Below, piece after piece: positions 13,075 to 24,911 of a stretch of 64,000 nt of DNA. The notes beneath the pieces are model-generated. The model was not told where the DNA came from. It saw only the letters and a list, made by a program, of their open reading frames with translations, and ran no database searches. Position numbers and translations under genes: made by a program. Source of the stretch: Zychaea mexicana (taxonomy: Eukaryota; Mucoromycota; Mucoromycetes; Mucorales; Lichtheimiaceae); NCBI RefSeq assembly GCF_025766255.1, contig NW_026516688.1, positions 1 to 64,000 of the forward strand, written 5' to 3'. Each line of letters begins with the position of its first letter. Position 1 is the first letter of the stretch.

Positions 13075-14307
13075 TGTATTGTGGCGGATAAACAGGTTAT
13101 TAAATACAACAGGTTGGGTGTGGGGGTACAGTAGCAGAAGCAAGGAAGGCGGGAAGGCAGCACAAAAGGAATGGGTCTCGTCGATCGAAGAAAATAATCG
13201 AGTTTATAGCAAAGGAGGTGTTGCCCTTGTTGTTGTTGTTGTTGTACATTCGTTCTGTTTCACCATCGTACATACACACAGTTGTGCTTATGGTGTTACC
13301 CACTATCACTATCACCACCACCACTACCAAGGCATCCCGCAGGAAGTGTTTATGAGCAGCAGCAGCACATTATCTTTTGGAGCGAAGAGACCGTCCGTTT
13401 CGGCCTAAGCTTTTTGTTGTTGCGCACATCAGCTGGCATACACAACCCCCCCCCCCAACAACCTTGTCATGTGGACTCTCTCCTCTCTCGGTCTCTCTCT
13501 GTCTCTCTGTCTCTCTCTCGGTCTCCTGTCTCTTTGAACCCCACTCCAACGCTTGGTTCATCGGCACAACACATCCTTAAAAAAGCTTTGCCCGCGCTTT
13601 TTTTCCTCACTTTTTGCTGCTGCTGCTGCTGCTGCTGCTGCTGGCCCCCCCTCTTTATTCAGCGCCCGCGTGCCATGTGCGTGCGTTCATACGTTGGCTT
13701 GTAGCGTTACGTATAGCTAAATTCACCAAGATAGGGGTGCATTCAAAGCTTTCCTCTCTGCTCTCTCTATTCCTGCCTTGCTGCCATTGAAATGTGGGGG
13801 AGGGAGGGAGGGAGGGAGCAGCAACAAAAAAGAGGCCCAAAAGATCCAAGAGGAGTCACAAAAGGAAGAAAGGTTACCCATTTCCACTGTTTCAGGCAAA
13901 AAAGGGTCAGCTAGAACCAATCTCATTGGTTTGTGAAATGTGGGGTTCGCCCTCTCTCTCTTCTTCTGATAACCAGTACTAAACTCTCTTGCGTCGGCCT
14001 TTGAAAGGACCGCAAGAGACGAGTAGCGCCCATTTTGGTGTAACCCTTTCAGAACCCGTTTATAAAGGGCCACTGTCTTGTTACCCCGCTTTTTTTTTTT
14101 CTGACTCTTTCCCACTTCTTTTATTTCTCCTTTTCTCCACACACTAAAAAAACCCTTCTTCCAACCTTCAAACAACAACAACAACAAACACACACACTCT
14201 TGAATTGACTTTCTGATATACATCGCTGGCGATACTTACTTACTACTACTACTACTACTACTACTACCTTATAACTATTTTACCACTGGAAAAAAGAAAT
14301 AAGAGAC
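13011..14307. other. microsatellite-rich upstream region of CSL
   Basis: The interval separates the minus-strand KICS2 side from the plus-strand CSL gene. It carries a hexameric CTGTTG tract (13027-13072), a CTG tract (about 13616-13641), a TCTCTGTC-rich tract (13480-13530), GGGA repeats (13798-13818) and a (CTA)n tract (about 14240-14266). Long ORFs on both strands here derive from these repeats. The final 250 bp, with a TATA-like box and a CT-rich leader, is probably promoter and 5' UTR of CSL. Confidence 0.5.
14060..14067 (+). promoter_or_regulatory. TATA-like box of CSL gene
   Basis: TTATAAAG lies about 240 bp upstream of the CSL start codon and is followed by a pyrimidine-rich leader typical of fungal core promoters. 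Position and sequence are the only evidence. Confidence 0.3.
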
Positions 14308-17140
14308 ATGCTTGACACATTATCCACCGAAGCTCCTACCACCACCAGCAGTAATAACAATACTAATTCGGCAAAGCCGCTCTCGCGCAAACGGAAGCAA
14401 GACTTTGGAGGAACAGCAGACAATAAGAATGTGTGGTCAGATTATGTCTACTCGTCCCCGAGCTCGCCCTCAACCACCCTTCCATCATCCACCGCCGATG
14501 CCTTGATGCTGGATCATGCCTATGACCTGAACCTGGACTCGATATTCTCGCACAACACGAGCACAGGCATCAACCCTACCGCGGCCAGCAATCCCTTTGA
14601 TTTTGACGGCGGCCTTCATCATCTCCAACATCACAACACCCTCGACAACAACGGCTCCTCCTCAAGGCGCCATTCAGTCGCCGTGGGCGAATTGGACTAT
14701 CATTCGTTTGACTCGATCAAGCAGGACTTGGACATGCGACGCTTCGATGCCGACTTGCAGCAGTTGCTGGGCTTGCCTTCATCATGGTCCTCCTCCTCCA
14801 ACAGCTCTTCTTCGACCGGTGGCGCCGGCGGTGTGAGCAGCCTCACGGACCACCACCACCACGTGGAACCCATACAGCATAAGCGGACCATGTCGTTGCG
14901 ACTGGAAACGTCATTGCCAATGCAGCAGCAGCAGCAATCACAACAATCAGCCTCGCCTACCACCCCAGCTTTCTTTTCCCCAAGCTTTTTGGATGCTTTG
15001 AATGCCGAAGAAGACAGAGATGCACCACTTATGTTTCCTACGGGTCCTACCTCCTTCCATACTGCATTGCCTCTGACCGATCCTACTTCTGACTTTGGCG
15101 ACCAGCAGTTGCTTCATCATCATCAACAACAACAACAACAACAACAGCAAGGTTCCGAACCCACCACCACCACCACCACCACCACCGCTGCCACTACACA
15201 GACCGTTGCGCCGAATGACATGTGGTTTAATGGCATCGATCACCTTCAGCAACAGCAACAACAGCAACAACAACCAAAGGCAACAACCAAGCGACGAGCG
15301 AGCAAGTCGTCTCATCGCATGTCACCGCCCACATCGCCATCCAACACCATCACCTCATCCATGTCTTCGTCATCACCTTCTCCCCCTATCACGCCCATGC
15401 AACCCACAACGAGCTATGACCAGCTTTCCTACAAGCATCATCCTGCCATTCCCGAAGAAGACGAGGAAATGACGACCCCGTTCCATGAGAGCGGCAACAA
15501 CAACAACAACAACAACACTGCACACCATCAACAAGCTCAAGCGGCGTTGGCGGCAGCAGCAGTAGCGGCAGCAAATAACCGGCTGCGGACTTCCAAGAGC
15601 AGCTTGGTGACGGCCCGGATGCTTCAGGGAGCCAACACAGCAACTGCACTCAAGCCGCATGTTCAACAATACCTGATGAGCAACGATCCTGCTGGCTCGG
15701 GCGAACGTACGGTCATGATCTTGACGAGCAAAGTGGCACAAAAGAGTTATGGCACCGAAAAGAGGTATAAATAATTACCCTATCAGTAGTGATTCTCCCT
15801 ATTATAGATGAGCCCGTACTAACTTCTCTCTCTCTCTCTCTGATATCTACACAAGATTCTTGTGCCCGCCTCCTACCACTGTCCTCTCCGGATCTTGCTG
15901 GTGGACTAATGACAGCACAGGAGCAACACCAAGCGGCGGTCAAGATGCGGCGTCACACAACAAGAGTAGCAACAACAACAACAACAACTTTGGTGCGGGT
16001 AGTGTTGGATTTGCAAATGGCCTTGTCTCCACCACAACAACAACAACAAATGGTAGTAATGGCAACAACAACAACAACAACAGCAGCAGTACTACTACTG
16101 CTACTAGTTCCGGTGTATTGACCCCACCCAAGTTGACGATCCATATCTCGGGCGAAGCAACAAGCCAGACGGGTGTTTTGGAATGGTATGCACCCAATGG
16201 CACCGTCTTGGATGGTTCTTCGAGCGCTGCAGCAGCAAGCAACGCAGCTGCGTCAGGTGATTCCACCATGTCTGCAAAGTGCGTGTCCAAGCATCTGCAC
16301 ATCAATGATGCGGACGAAAAGCGCAAGCGCGTGGAGGTGCTGGTCAAGATGCAGCTCGGCAATGGCTTACAGCTGGGCACATTGGCCAGTAAAGGCATCA
16401 AAGTCATTTCCAAACCAAGCAAAAAGCGACAGAGTGTCAAGAACATGGAATGTAAGTTTGGTTTTTTACACAACTGCGCGCGCAGTGGTTAGTGTGTGTG
16501 TGTGTGTGTGGGGGGGGAGGTGAACTACTGGGTTTGATCGGTGTTTCAAACTAACATTAAACCAAAAACTCCTTTTTAGTGTGCATTCATCATGGCACAA
16601 CCATCTCCTTGTTCAATCGTATCCGGTCTCAGACCGTGTCAACAAAGTATCTCGGTGTGTCGAGCAACGGACACAAGGGCAATGGCAACGGCACTTGCTT
16701 TGTTGCGCGCACAGGGTCTTGGGATCCGTTTGTGATTTGGATTGTGGATACTTCACGGGCGCCTGACATTACTGCGATGCCCCGCAAGCACCACCCGACA
16801 AACCCCAATTACCCGCCTCCTCCCGCCATCGCTCTTCAAACCGACGCCAACCAGCAGCCACTGGCCATCCACTACAACCAAGCCGTCGTCTTGCAATGTG
16901 TCTCCACCGGCTTGGTCAGTCCCGTCATGGTCATCCGCAAGGTCGACAAGGGCAGCATGGTGCTCGGTGGCAATCGCATGGAAGATCTTTCCGGCACGAC
17001 GGGCGGCGAGTGCGGTGACGAGTCACTGGGCGATCCCGTCTCCCAGCTGCACAAGATTGCTTTCCAGATCGTCCAGGATCCTTCCATTGCTCACAACAAC
17101 AAGGCCAATTTCCGCGGCGGCTCGCATCCATCGCCCTATG

Positions 17141-17172
<32 letters not shown>

Positions 17173-18228
17173 CAACCGTGTTCACCGCAATCACAGCAAC
17201 AACAGCTCCAAGAATGGACTTTGCCACAATCATGTCAGCCCATCACTTATCTGGCTTGTTTGAATGATGTGGTCGGCATGCACAAGACGACCACAGCGCG
17301 TACATTTATCGCTACACGTCCTTCATTGCCCAATGCTGCAGCAGCAGCAGCAGCAGCAGCAGCCAAAGCAGCCCAGCAACCAGAATCGCCGACAACGTGG
17401 TTGGAGGCACAGCAAATGCTGAGCAACATCAACAACAATGACTTTGTGGTATCTCAAGAAAGCAGCGGCAAGGTCGTGCGCAAGCGCCGCGTGTCATGCG
17501 ATGTTGTCAAGCCCATGTCTTTACCTGCCAAACTGCAGCAACAGTCGAGCGCCATGGCAGCCCGACGCCGTGTCAATTCTTTGAACGACGTGCCTGCTAT
17601 CACTGGCGGCGGTGGCGGCGGTCGACGCGGCAGCACCTCATCCATGCTGGGAGGAGATCGACGTGGCAGTACGGACAGCAGCAGTGCAGGAGGTCAACAA
17701 GCCGACGGTGCATGCTGGACTGAAGACGTATCAGACGCTGCGGTATGGACCATTGTGGGCACGGATTGCGCCACGTACACCTTCTGGACCCCTCCACCCC
17801 TTGTTGCAGGCAACACGTCGTGTGAGACCGGATTTAACTCGCCATTCACAATGAACCCATTGTATGCCGAGCCTGCCAGTGCTCCCATCACTCCGTTTCC
17901 AACGATGGCTCAAGTCACTGAATCAGGTGGTGGTGGTGGTGGTGGTAGCAACAATAACAACAGTAACAATAACAACAGTAGCGACCAGTTGACGATCCAA
18001 GGTGAAAACCTGACGCGCGACTTGGCAGTCTGGTTTGGCGATATCAAGAGCCCGCGAACGGATTATCGGTCTCGCGAATCGTTGACGTGTGCAGTACCGG
18101 ATCTGAACGAACTCTTGTCATCACCTGCAATTGTGGTTGATGAAGAAGATGGCCAGCGCAAGCTGCCTTTGCTGCTGGTCAGAGGCGACGGTGTTGTCTA
18201 TCGAACCGGCAAATTCTATTCCTTCTGA
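14308..18228 (+). CDS. CSL-family transcription factor (CBF1/Su(H)/LAG-1)
   Basis: Three exons with consistent phases (14308-15764, 15856-16451, 16580-18228) give 1233 aa. The first ~430 residues are low-complexity (poly-Gln, -Asn, -Thr, -His). The Rel-homology N domain begins near VQQYLMSND and contains VMILTSKVAQKSYGTEKR|FLCPPP; intron 1 splits the Arg codon. The DNA-contact strand AQKSYG.EKRF.CPPP is well conserved. The beta-trefoil domain follows from exon 3 (CIHHGTTISLFNRIRSQTVS, then TKYLGV). A C-terminal TIG/Rel domain (LTIQGENLTRDLAVWFGDIK) ends the protein. CSL proteins bind GTGRGAA-type sites. Fungi lack Notch, and their CSLs act in adhesion, cell cycle and morphogenesis (known from S. 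pombe Cbf11/Cbf12). The long N-terminus and large Asn/Ser/Gln inserts within the core resemble the long (F2, Cbf12-like) class. The class call is inference. Confidence 0.93.
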
Positions 18229-20174
18229 TATGGCCGACAGCAATGATCCTGTGCACTCGTTTTTACTTTTCATTTCCTTCCTACACAAAGCAACCTACTT
18301 CTTTAACCACTTTTGCGCACATTTACCTTTCGAACACTTTGTCTCGAACACACACACACACACACGACTATATGCTCCTTTATTATTATAATCTTTTTTT
18401 ACTACTTTGCTCGTTGTCTGTTTCATTTTTCTCTTTCATGCTTTCTTTCTTTTCTGTACTCCTCCCATAGCTGCACCCGTTTCCTCCCCGCGAAAAGAAA
18501 AGCACGCACTTGCACCGTGTTTTGTTGTACAAGGAACTCTCTACTATATGTTTTTGCTTATGCTTGCTTTCTTTATACATACAACCCCATCATTCATATA
18601 CATATATATATATATATTTATCCATATATATGTGTGTGTATCCTATATATAAGCTCTTCCCCCACCTTCCCCCCTTTTGTTATCGCGAACTTTGCTTCTT
18701 CCTTTCCAAATAATGTATCATAATATATATAAAAAGAACTTTTACAAAGCTTGTATAATAGCACAAAACAAAAAAGAAAGTCATTCTCAATTGGGTCAAT
18801 TTGTATTACTGTCGCACCATCTCTGGGGAGGAGTGGGGGGGGAGGGATCCAGCTGATTCTATGAGAACCTTCTCAAGAGCCCACAGCGCCCAGTACATAA
18901 ACAGCCATGGCGAACTTAAAAAAGTAACAGTAAGTAGACCAAGTCAACACGCATATAGGATGCTATGAGTCGAGAGAGAGAGAGAGAGACAAGCCGCCGG
19001 TCATTAGGCCCGTGCACCTTCCTCTTTTTTGTGGAAAAGCCATCCGAATACACGGGCCCCTTTTACTGCTTAATCCCATCCTACATATACAGAGAATGTG
19101 TAGCACTAACAGTGGTGAGTGTATTACCATTATGCTTGGATGCACAAAAAGCCCGGTTCAGGCTACAAGTCCTCCTATGATTGGAAACACTCATGCGGAT
19201 ATATGTACAGAGCACCTTGCTCTTCCTTTATCAAAAGGCAGCCAAATGTTTTAACTAGAATCATGAACCTCGGACCGAACAACTGAATCCCTACCCCCGC
19301 CCCACCTGGAATTACTCAATTAAGAAGGTCTTCTCTTTTTGTTTCAGACAGAACACAACCTTGAGCTTAATCGGCTGCTCTCTCTCTTTCTTATTGCCCC
19401 ACCTCGATCCGATCTACTCTCGTATGTCGTCAACAGAAATTCTTGTTACATGATTATTTTGGGAAAAGCTAAGCTATACCTAAGCATTGAACGTGGCACT
19501 GTTGCTTCGGTAGATATTTATAGTGTGTACCGCAGTTTTGCTTGAAAATAAACAGTGTACCTTGTAAAGCGTCCATAACTTTGGGTCCCTTTTTTTTATA
19601 TATTCAAAAGAGCGGGGTAATGCTGGATGGAGCCCGCGATATTAGAGTTTTTTTACTTGCAACGCCACAAAGATGAAAGATCTTTTGTGTCTCATGATAA
19701 ACCCTTCCGCGTTATCTTACTCGAAATCCATTGGACCTCTCAACATCCTCTTTACATACAATTTGAGTGGAAATCTCGCTATGAGTCAGTTGCTATTCGG
19801 ACGCATTGTTTTTTCAAGCCAAATCCTTTTCTTATGAAAACCAATCCCAGTACAAAGTAGCGTGTTTAATCTAGCCCAAACTAAAGTTCGCTTTTGCTGC
19901 CGTCAAAGCCAACAACAAAAAGAAAAATAGACAAGAAAGTATGGCTCAAAGGAAATAAACAAAGTTGATAAAAGATTCGGAGACCATCATCTTGAAAGTA
20001 GGCTGAATGCAAAGCAAAAGAATAATGAATAATCTTACTTGGACATTAGCACCAAATACAGCTTCAGAGTTTGATTTCAAAAATATTTGTTCTACATGCG
20101 ATAAATAACTTTTCTAAATATTTCCACTTATTAGGCGCTCTCAACCTTGGTAGATTTTAAAAAAAAGAGAATTA
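18229..20174. other. intergenic, no gene recognised
   Basis: It begins with a probable CSL 3' UTR: T/C-rich, with a (CA)n tract at 18348-18366 and a (TA)n tract near 18600. The rest contains only short unsupported ORFs, for example 19627-19860. I see no RNA gene. Confidence 0.45.
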
Positions 20175-20925
20175 GTACGCGGGCTGAAAAATCGAGACCA
20201 ATCGGACTGAAAATTTCCGGCATTTTATTAGTATTCAGCCCGCTTTGTTGATGTGAAGGGCTCGAGCACTACGCGGGCTGAAGGATCTTATATATAATGT
20301 ATTGTCTTCAAGCTACACGATATATAACTCAATTAAAATAAACTTATAGCTTACAGTCATGCAAAGGACAAATTCATGTGGCCGAAGCGATTCCGGTCTG
20401 GGCCACCGTAATAGCAATGAAAGCAAGCTTATTAAAAAAAAAGTAGTGACATCGCGATGGCCAACAGTAATTCTACTTGGCCAATGTAATTTAGTAATGA
20501 GAGCATTCTTTTAAGAAGCATCGCGATGACCAGCTGAATGTGACATTTGGCAGTGAATACATCCAGTATATACTTAGCCACTGCACCTCTAACTGGAGCA
20601 ATCTAATCGTATCAACAGTGATCAAGTTCATCAGAGAAAAGAAAAATGCCAATATGTAATGAGTGTTTGGCGGTCAATCAAGACTTAATTGAAAAAAGAC
20701 ATGCGAAAGAAGAGTAATGAAGGAGACGTTAGGTGCTGGTGTATGATTACATTCGTTGATTTGAACCTACTGTGGTGTTATCCGATGCCAGTAGTAAATA
20801 AGCGTGAACAGGTGCTACATATTCTACTATTAAATATGGAATATGTCACAGAAATGGATATGAGTAGAGTACAAAACCATTCAGCCCGCGTAGTGCTCGA
20901 GCCTTCACATCAACAAAGCGGGAAT
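20175..20925. repeat. inverted copies of a ~50-bp unit ending TTCAGCCCGC
   Basis: A unit at 20233-20283 starts TTCAGCCCGC and ends GCGGGCTGAA, enclosing TTGTTGATGTGAAGGGCTC. An inverted copy lies at 20880-20925 (TTCAGCCCGCGTAGTGCTCG ... CAAAGCGGG, last bases lost). A third partial ACGCGGGCTGAA occurs at 20176. The pair brackets ~600 bp of non-coding DNA that also has a direct repeat (CATCGCGATG at about 20451 and 20519). This fits a small non-autonomous TIR element or nested copies of one. Confidence 0.55.
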
Positions 20926-21563
20926 TTATTCAGTATGATTTATGCCTAAGTTAAGCTTATTGGGTGTATTGTAGGTGTTTGCCTATTTTGTAACGTTTTA
21001 TTGGTCGGTCTGCTGGGTAGGTGTTTGCCATTTTTGTAACATGTATTCGTACACCCTATGGTTGCGTCACTCATACAAATTCTTAAGTCTGAAAGCATTA
21101 ACTATTGGTAGATGATGTGCGTGGTGTGCTGGATGGTGATAGTCTTCCCAAACAGGTGATGGCCCAAAAAATATCATTCGAATGTTCTTCTTTAGCAGTG
21201 AAACAATATCCAATACTTTGACAGTTTCACATGATACAGTGACAACAGTAGTGTCTAAGGGCAATGTGTAGAGTGGTTTTGAATTGTTGAAAGGCAGGGT
21301 CACAAAGAACCTTTTATTTATACCCCAAAGGACGGATTTCTTTTTTCTTGCAAATTCTTCATATCTATAACTATGATTCTAAGAAATCGCAACAAGAGTG
21401 GTTTCATTAAAGACTTGGGCATTAACACCATTTTACCTGTGAAAAAGTTCGTGTGCCTAAAATACCGCTTTTAAAGGCTTGTACATTCCGTATACAAGAG
21501 CACTATTATGGCACTATTTACTCTTTGAATATAACAATGCGACATAACACTGTGTATTAGTAT

Positions 21564-23233
21564 ATGTCAATACAAAGGAGAAGCAGTAGAAATATACAAA
21601 GATACCGTCAAAACCGTGAGCATACACATTATCCTTCATATCTTCTTTTTTTACTTATGGCCAGAAGGAAACGTACGTATCTTCATTACGGACAACGAAA
21701 GAGCTTTAATCAACGCCATCGAGTCAACTTTCAAAGATGCAGAGCATATACTTTGCGGGTGGCATATGGAGCAGCATTTACGTAGCATTTTCAGTACTTG
21801 CTTTCCACCGAACAGCGAAGAGATAGGCGAAGCCAAAGCTATCATTAAGCAAATGGTTTATGTTGGTAAAAAAGACGAAGCGACTTTCCAGGCTGCCATT
21901 GACGCTTATAAGTGTCTGATTGAAAAAGGTGCTCTTGCGTATGCCAACGAAAACCATAAGCGATCCAACAAAAAGCACAAGAAAACAAAGTCCAAAGCGA
22001 AGCATCATGACGACAGCAGCAATAGCGAGAACGACAGAGATACTGAAGATGATGCAACGTCTGCAATACGTTTGCTGGCAAACATAAAGAAAGAGAAAAT
22101 GATGGACTATCTCAACGGGTATGTTAACTACCTTTATCCAATATTTGACTGAGGCTTTTGCCGAGTTGTGCTCACCAGCTGTATTATATTATATTATATA
22201 GCTGTCTTGAATATAAGGAGAAATGGGGTGCTTGTTATGCTGGAAGACTTTTAAACATGGGAATGAGGGCATCATCGCGTGTTGAAGGAACACACTGGCG
22301 CATCAAAGATACAATGCAAACCACCGGAAGCTTGTTTAAAACGGTCAAAGCAATTAATCGTGTCATGCGTAAATCGGTATGTACTACACCCTTTGTTTTC
22401 GGATTGAAAAGTTAATGTGTTAACAGATATGCTAATCAGAATTTTGTACTAGTTATCTGATGAAGAGACTCAGTTTTTGCAAGAAAGACATAAGATGCCA
22501 CTGTATGGTAAGCGTGAATCGGTTGCGATGCAAGAGCTCTTTGGCACTATCTCGTTTTATGCTTTGAATCGACTCCGAAGGGAGTTCAAACGAGCTTGGG
22601 ATAACTGCGATAAATATCAACTTGACTCAAGCGACTGCTGGTGTGGTACCACGCTAAACTATGGACTGTCGTGTCAACATAATATCGCACGAAAAGGGTT
22701 CAGTATAAGCTTGTCGGATATCCCTGATCGATGGCGTTTGGAATATGACAGAGGTATAATTTTCTGCTATAGTAATACTGTGATTATACTATGCGCCTGT
22801 AATATACTTCATATCCTAATATGAGAGTTATATATCCACAGATAGCTTCCAAAAGGTGTATACTCCTGAAGCAATTGTATAAGAGCAACAGAACATGGTA
22901 CTACAGAAGCTGCATGATGTACTCTACAATATGCGGTCGGATCAGCAAAAATCCGATTTACTTAGTAGTATCGATGGGACTATCGACGAATATACAATGA
23001 GTATCGACATTAGCGACATCGAATTACCAAGCAATGTGAAGACCAAAGGACGCCCTGCTAACACAAGAAATGCACGATTACCGTCAAAGTTCGAACTCGA
23101 TGAAAGGATAGCCAGCAACGCTTTCAAAGTAGAAATGCCAACGAGTCAGAGGAACTCTCCGAAGGCAGCAACACTGAGGATGATAACATCTACATTTTTC
23201 CTCAACAAGGGAAAAGAAAGGATCCGGAGATGA
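21564..23233 (+). pseudogene. MULE-type transposase, degraded
   Basis: The readable parts follow MULE order. FITDNERALINAIES with CGWHM is the second catalytic Asp and the C/H motif. RVEGTHWRIKDTM near 22290 is the catalytic-Glu region. CWCGTTLNYGLSCQH near 22634-22680 fits a SWIM finger (C-x-C-x9-C-x-H). KTKGRP near 23040 is an AT-hook-like linker. A plausible intron (about 21616-21666) joins RNIQRYRQN to QGNVRIF. The region around the first catalytic Asp is missing upstream. A stop follows TPEAIV (about 22880). A frameshift near 23110-23140 is needed to reach the acidic reading DDNIYIFPQQGKRK. I therefore call it a pseudogene. Confidence 0.65.
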
Positions 23234-23357
23234 ACTTCCTTGAAAGCACGAACAAAAGATACGTGCTCTTCTGATGGAATTCTAGCTAACAAATACTTGC
23301 AGCTATCACGATTTCTTGTAACCAAACTAAGTTGATAAACTATTTACACTATTGTAG

Positions 23358-24057
23358 ATCCAAAAAAGATTTTGTACCCAAGCTGAAGTTCTTCGTTCAT
23401 CCAACCATCCCTCGCAAGTTCATTGAAACAACTGTCGACATTATGTCTGATGGCTTCTGTGGCTTCCGCACAATCGCACATCATGTACACGGCAATCAAG
23501 AGGCTTTTATGTTGGTCAAGCTATAAATGCTGGAGTGCTTCAAGATAAACAAGGATATATATCAGCAGCACTATGTATTTATGCGTGAAAATTTACAGCG
23601 CATTGAAACATCACTATCTTACGCACTTGATGCTCCACGACCCCCAGAATCGTGTCCATCCGATTATTGGTTCCTTGCGCCTGACTTTGCACAGATCGCT
23701 GCAGACACTTATCAACGACCTGTTGCAATTTATCCAGACAATGATAAGAAAAAGCCAGACTCTGACGAATACGCTTATGAAGCATCTCTTATTTTGCCAA
23801 TGCAAGGTCCATCGTCCGACAACAAGAATCCTCACCCCGTCATTATGCAGCGTCTTAATAATAATCATTGGGCTACCATCGATACAAAAGGACGCATTAT
23901 CAAGATGGACTGGCCTATTATCAACTCGATGTGTATAAAGGCATACCGATCAACGGGTAATATTGATAACCTGCGTAAAACAAAGTGGCGTTATCTGCAG
24001 ATAAAAAAGCGTGACGACGAAAAGACAGTGCGTGCTGGACCCTTTACACTAGATTAA
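23358..24057 (+). pseudogene. OTU-type cysteine-protease-like ORF
   Basis: The reading starts after an acceptor (TTGTAG|) and contains SDGFCGFRTIAHH, matching the OTU nucleophile motif DG.C.FR (Asp plus catalytic Cys). The expected His appears near the C-terminal end in NNNHWATID. One in-frame TAA (23524-23526) splits the domain. The remainder (23527-24057) is open for 176 codons and includes SDYWFLAPDFAQIAADTY, typical of the OTU core. OTU proteins cleave ubiquitin linkages. Protease-like domains (ULP1 or OTU) are known as companions of some MULE transposases. It was probably the C-terminal part or second ORF of the adjacent element. Confidence 0.6.
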
Positions 24058-24273
24058 TCAATCTACTACTTCCTGTACAATAATTCCCTCTCTTCTCGAA
24101 CACCACTCTCTACATTTCATTGTTATTTGATATATTTTGGCATGTGTTAAATAGCGATGCTGATAAGATTTACTCCATACCTTAATGGAACATTATAATT
24201 TACATCATTTTGATTTATGGCTCTCCCGTTATATGGTATAGGAATAAAAGAACAAACCACTTTGGTATACTCA

Positions 24274-24376
24274 TAACCTTGCGGACACCCCCACAAGTAT
24301 ATACTTATAGGATGTGTGTAACCTGATGAGGATTAATAATAGAAGGGGGTGTCCGTAAGGGTCAGAGGGGGGTGTC
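24274..24376. repeat. short hairpin element with CGGACACCCCC ends
   Basis: CTTGCGGACACCCCC at 24276-24290 faces GGGGGTGTCCGTAAGG at about 24344-24359, enclosing ~53 bp. A third copy, GGGGGTGTCCG, follows at about 24367. This looks like the terminal repeats of a miniature or deleted DNA transposon, partly duplicated. Confidence 0.5.
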
Positions 24377-24911
24377 CGTATCAAAAGCCTTGGTGATTAT
24401 CGCAATCAAAAATCCTTTTTTTTCTTCTTTAACATGCACTACAATACTAATATATTACTCGAGTATCGAGCAAACAGGTGAAATGGGTCGCTTATCATAG
24501 TTGTATAGTTACGCAGCTGTATGGCACGATGTAGAGAAGCTAATAATAAGAAACTTATTAGTTCATGGATGAAATTATAGCAGCCAAACAATTGTGATAT
24601 ACCTGATCTTGCTGTTTGTATACTCTTTTACATTGTTGATATAGTATTAGGATACAAGACTATCTATGTATAGTACAGGTAGTATAAGTATGATATAGTT
24701 GTCACAGTAAAGGTTGTCACAGTAGTCAGCAGCTTCCATGATTTTGCATTAAGCGGAACAAAAACAGTATCCGCTGAGCCACCCAAATTTTCGAAAATTC
24801 AAGCATATCGCTCTTACCTTTCAACTTTTTTTTTCTTACTTGCCGTTGTTGCGAGTGTAGCCTCATTTATTCTTTATTTCGCTACCTCTCTTTACATCAA
24901 AATAATTCAGC

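Larger units (their letters stand above)
20940..24060 (+). mobile_element. decayed MULE element with OTU-like ORF
   Basis: The interval holds a broken MULE-type transposase followed, in the same orientation, by an OTU-protease-like ORF. A direct repeat of TAGGTGTTTGCC at about 20972 and 21018 may be subterminal. I could not define terminal inverted repeats or a target duplication, so the element limits are approximate. Confidence 0.5.

Noticed and set aside
13370..14223. Minus-strand ORFs upstream of CSL
   Set aside because: They derive from CT/GA-rich promoter tracts and cover the probable TATA box and leader of CSL.
14947..15472. Overlapping ORFs on both strands within CSL exon 1
   Set aside because: They arise from CAA/CAG/ACC repeats. 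Only the frame leading into the conserved Rel-homology domain is kept.
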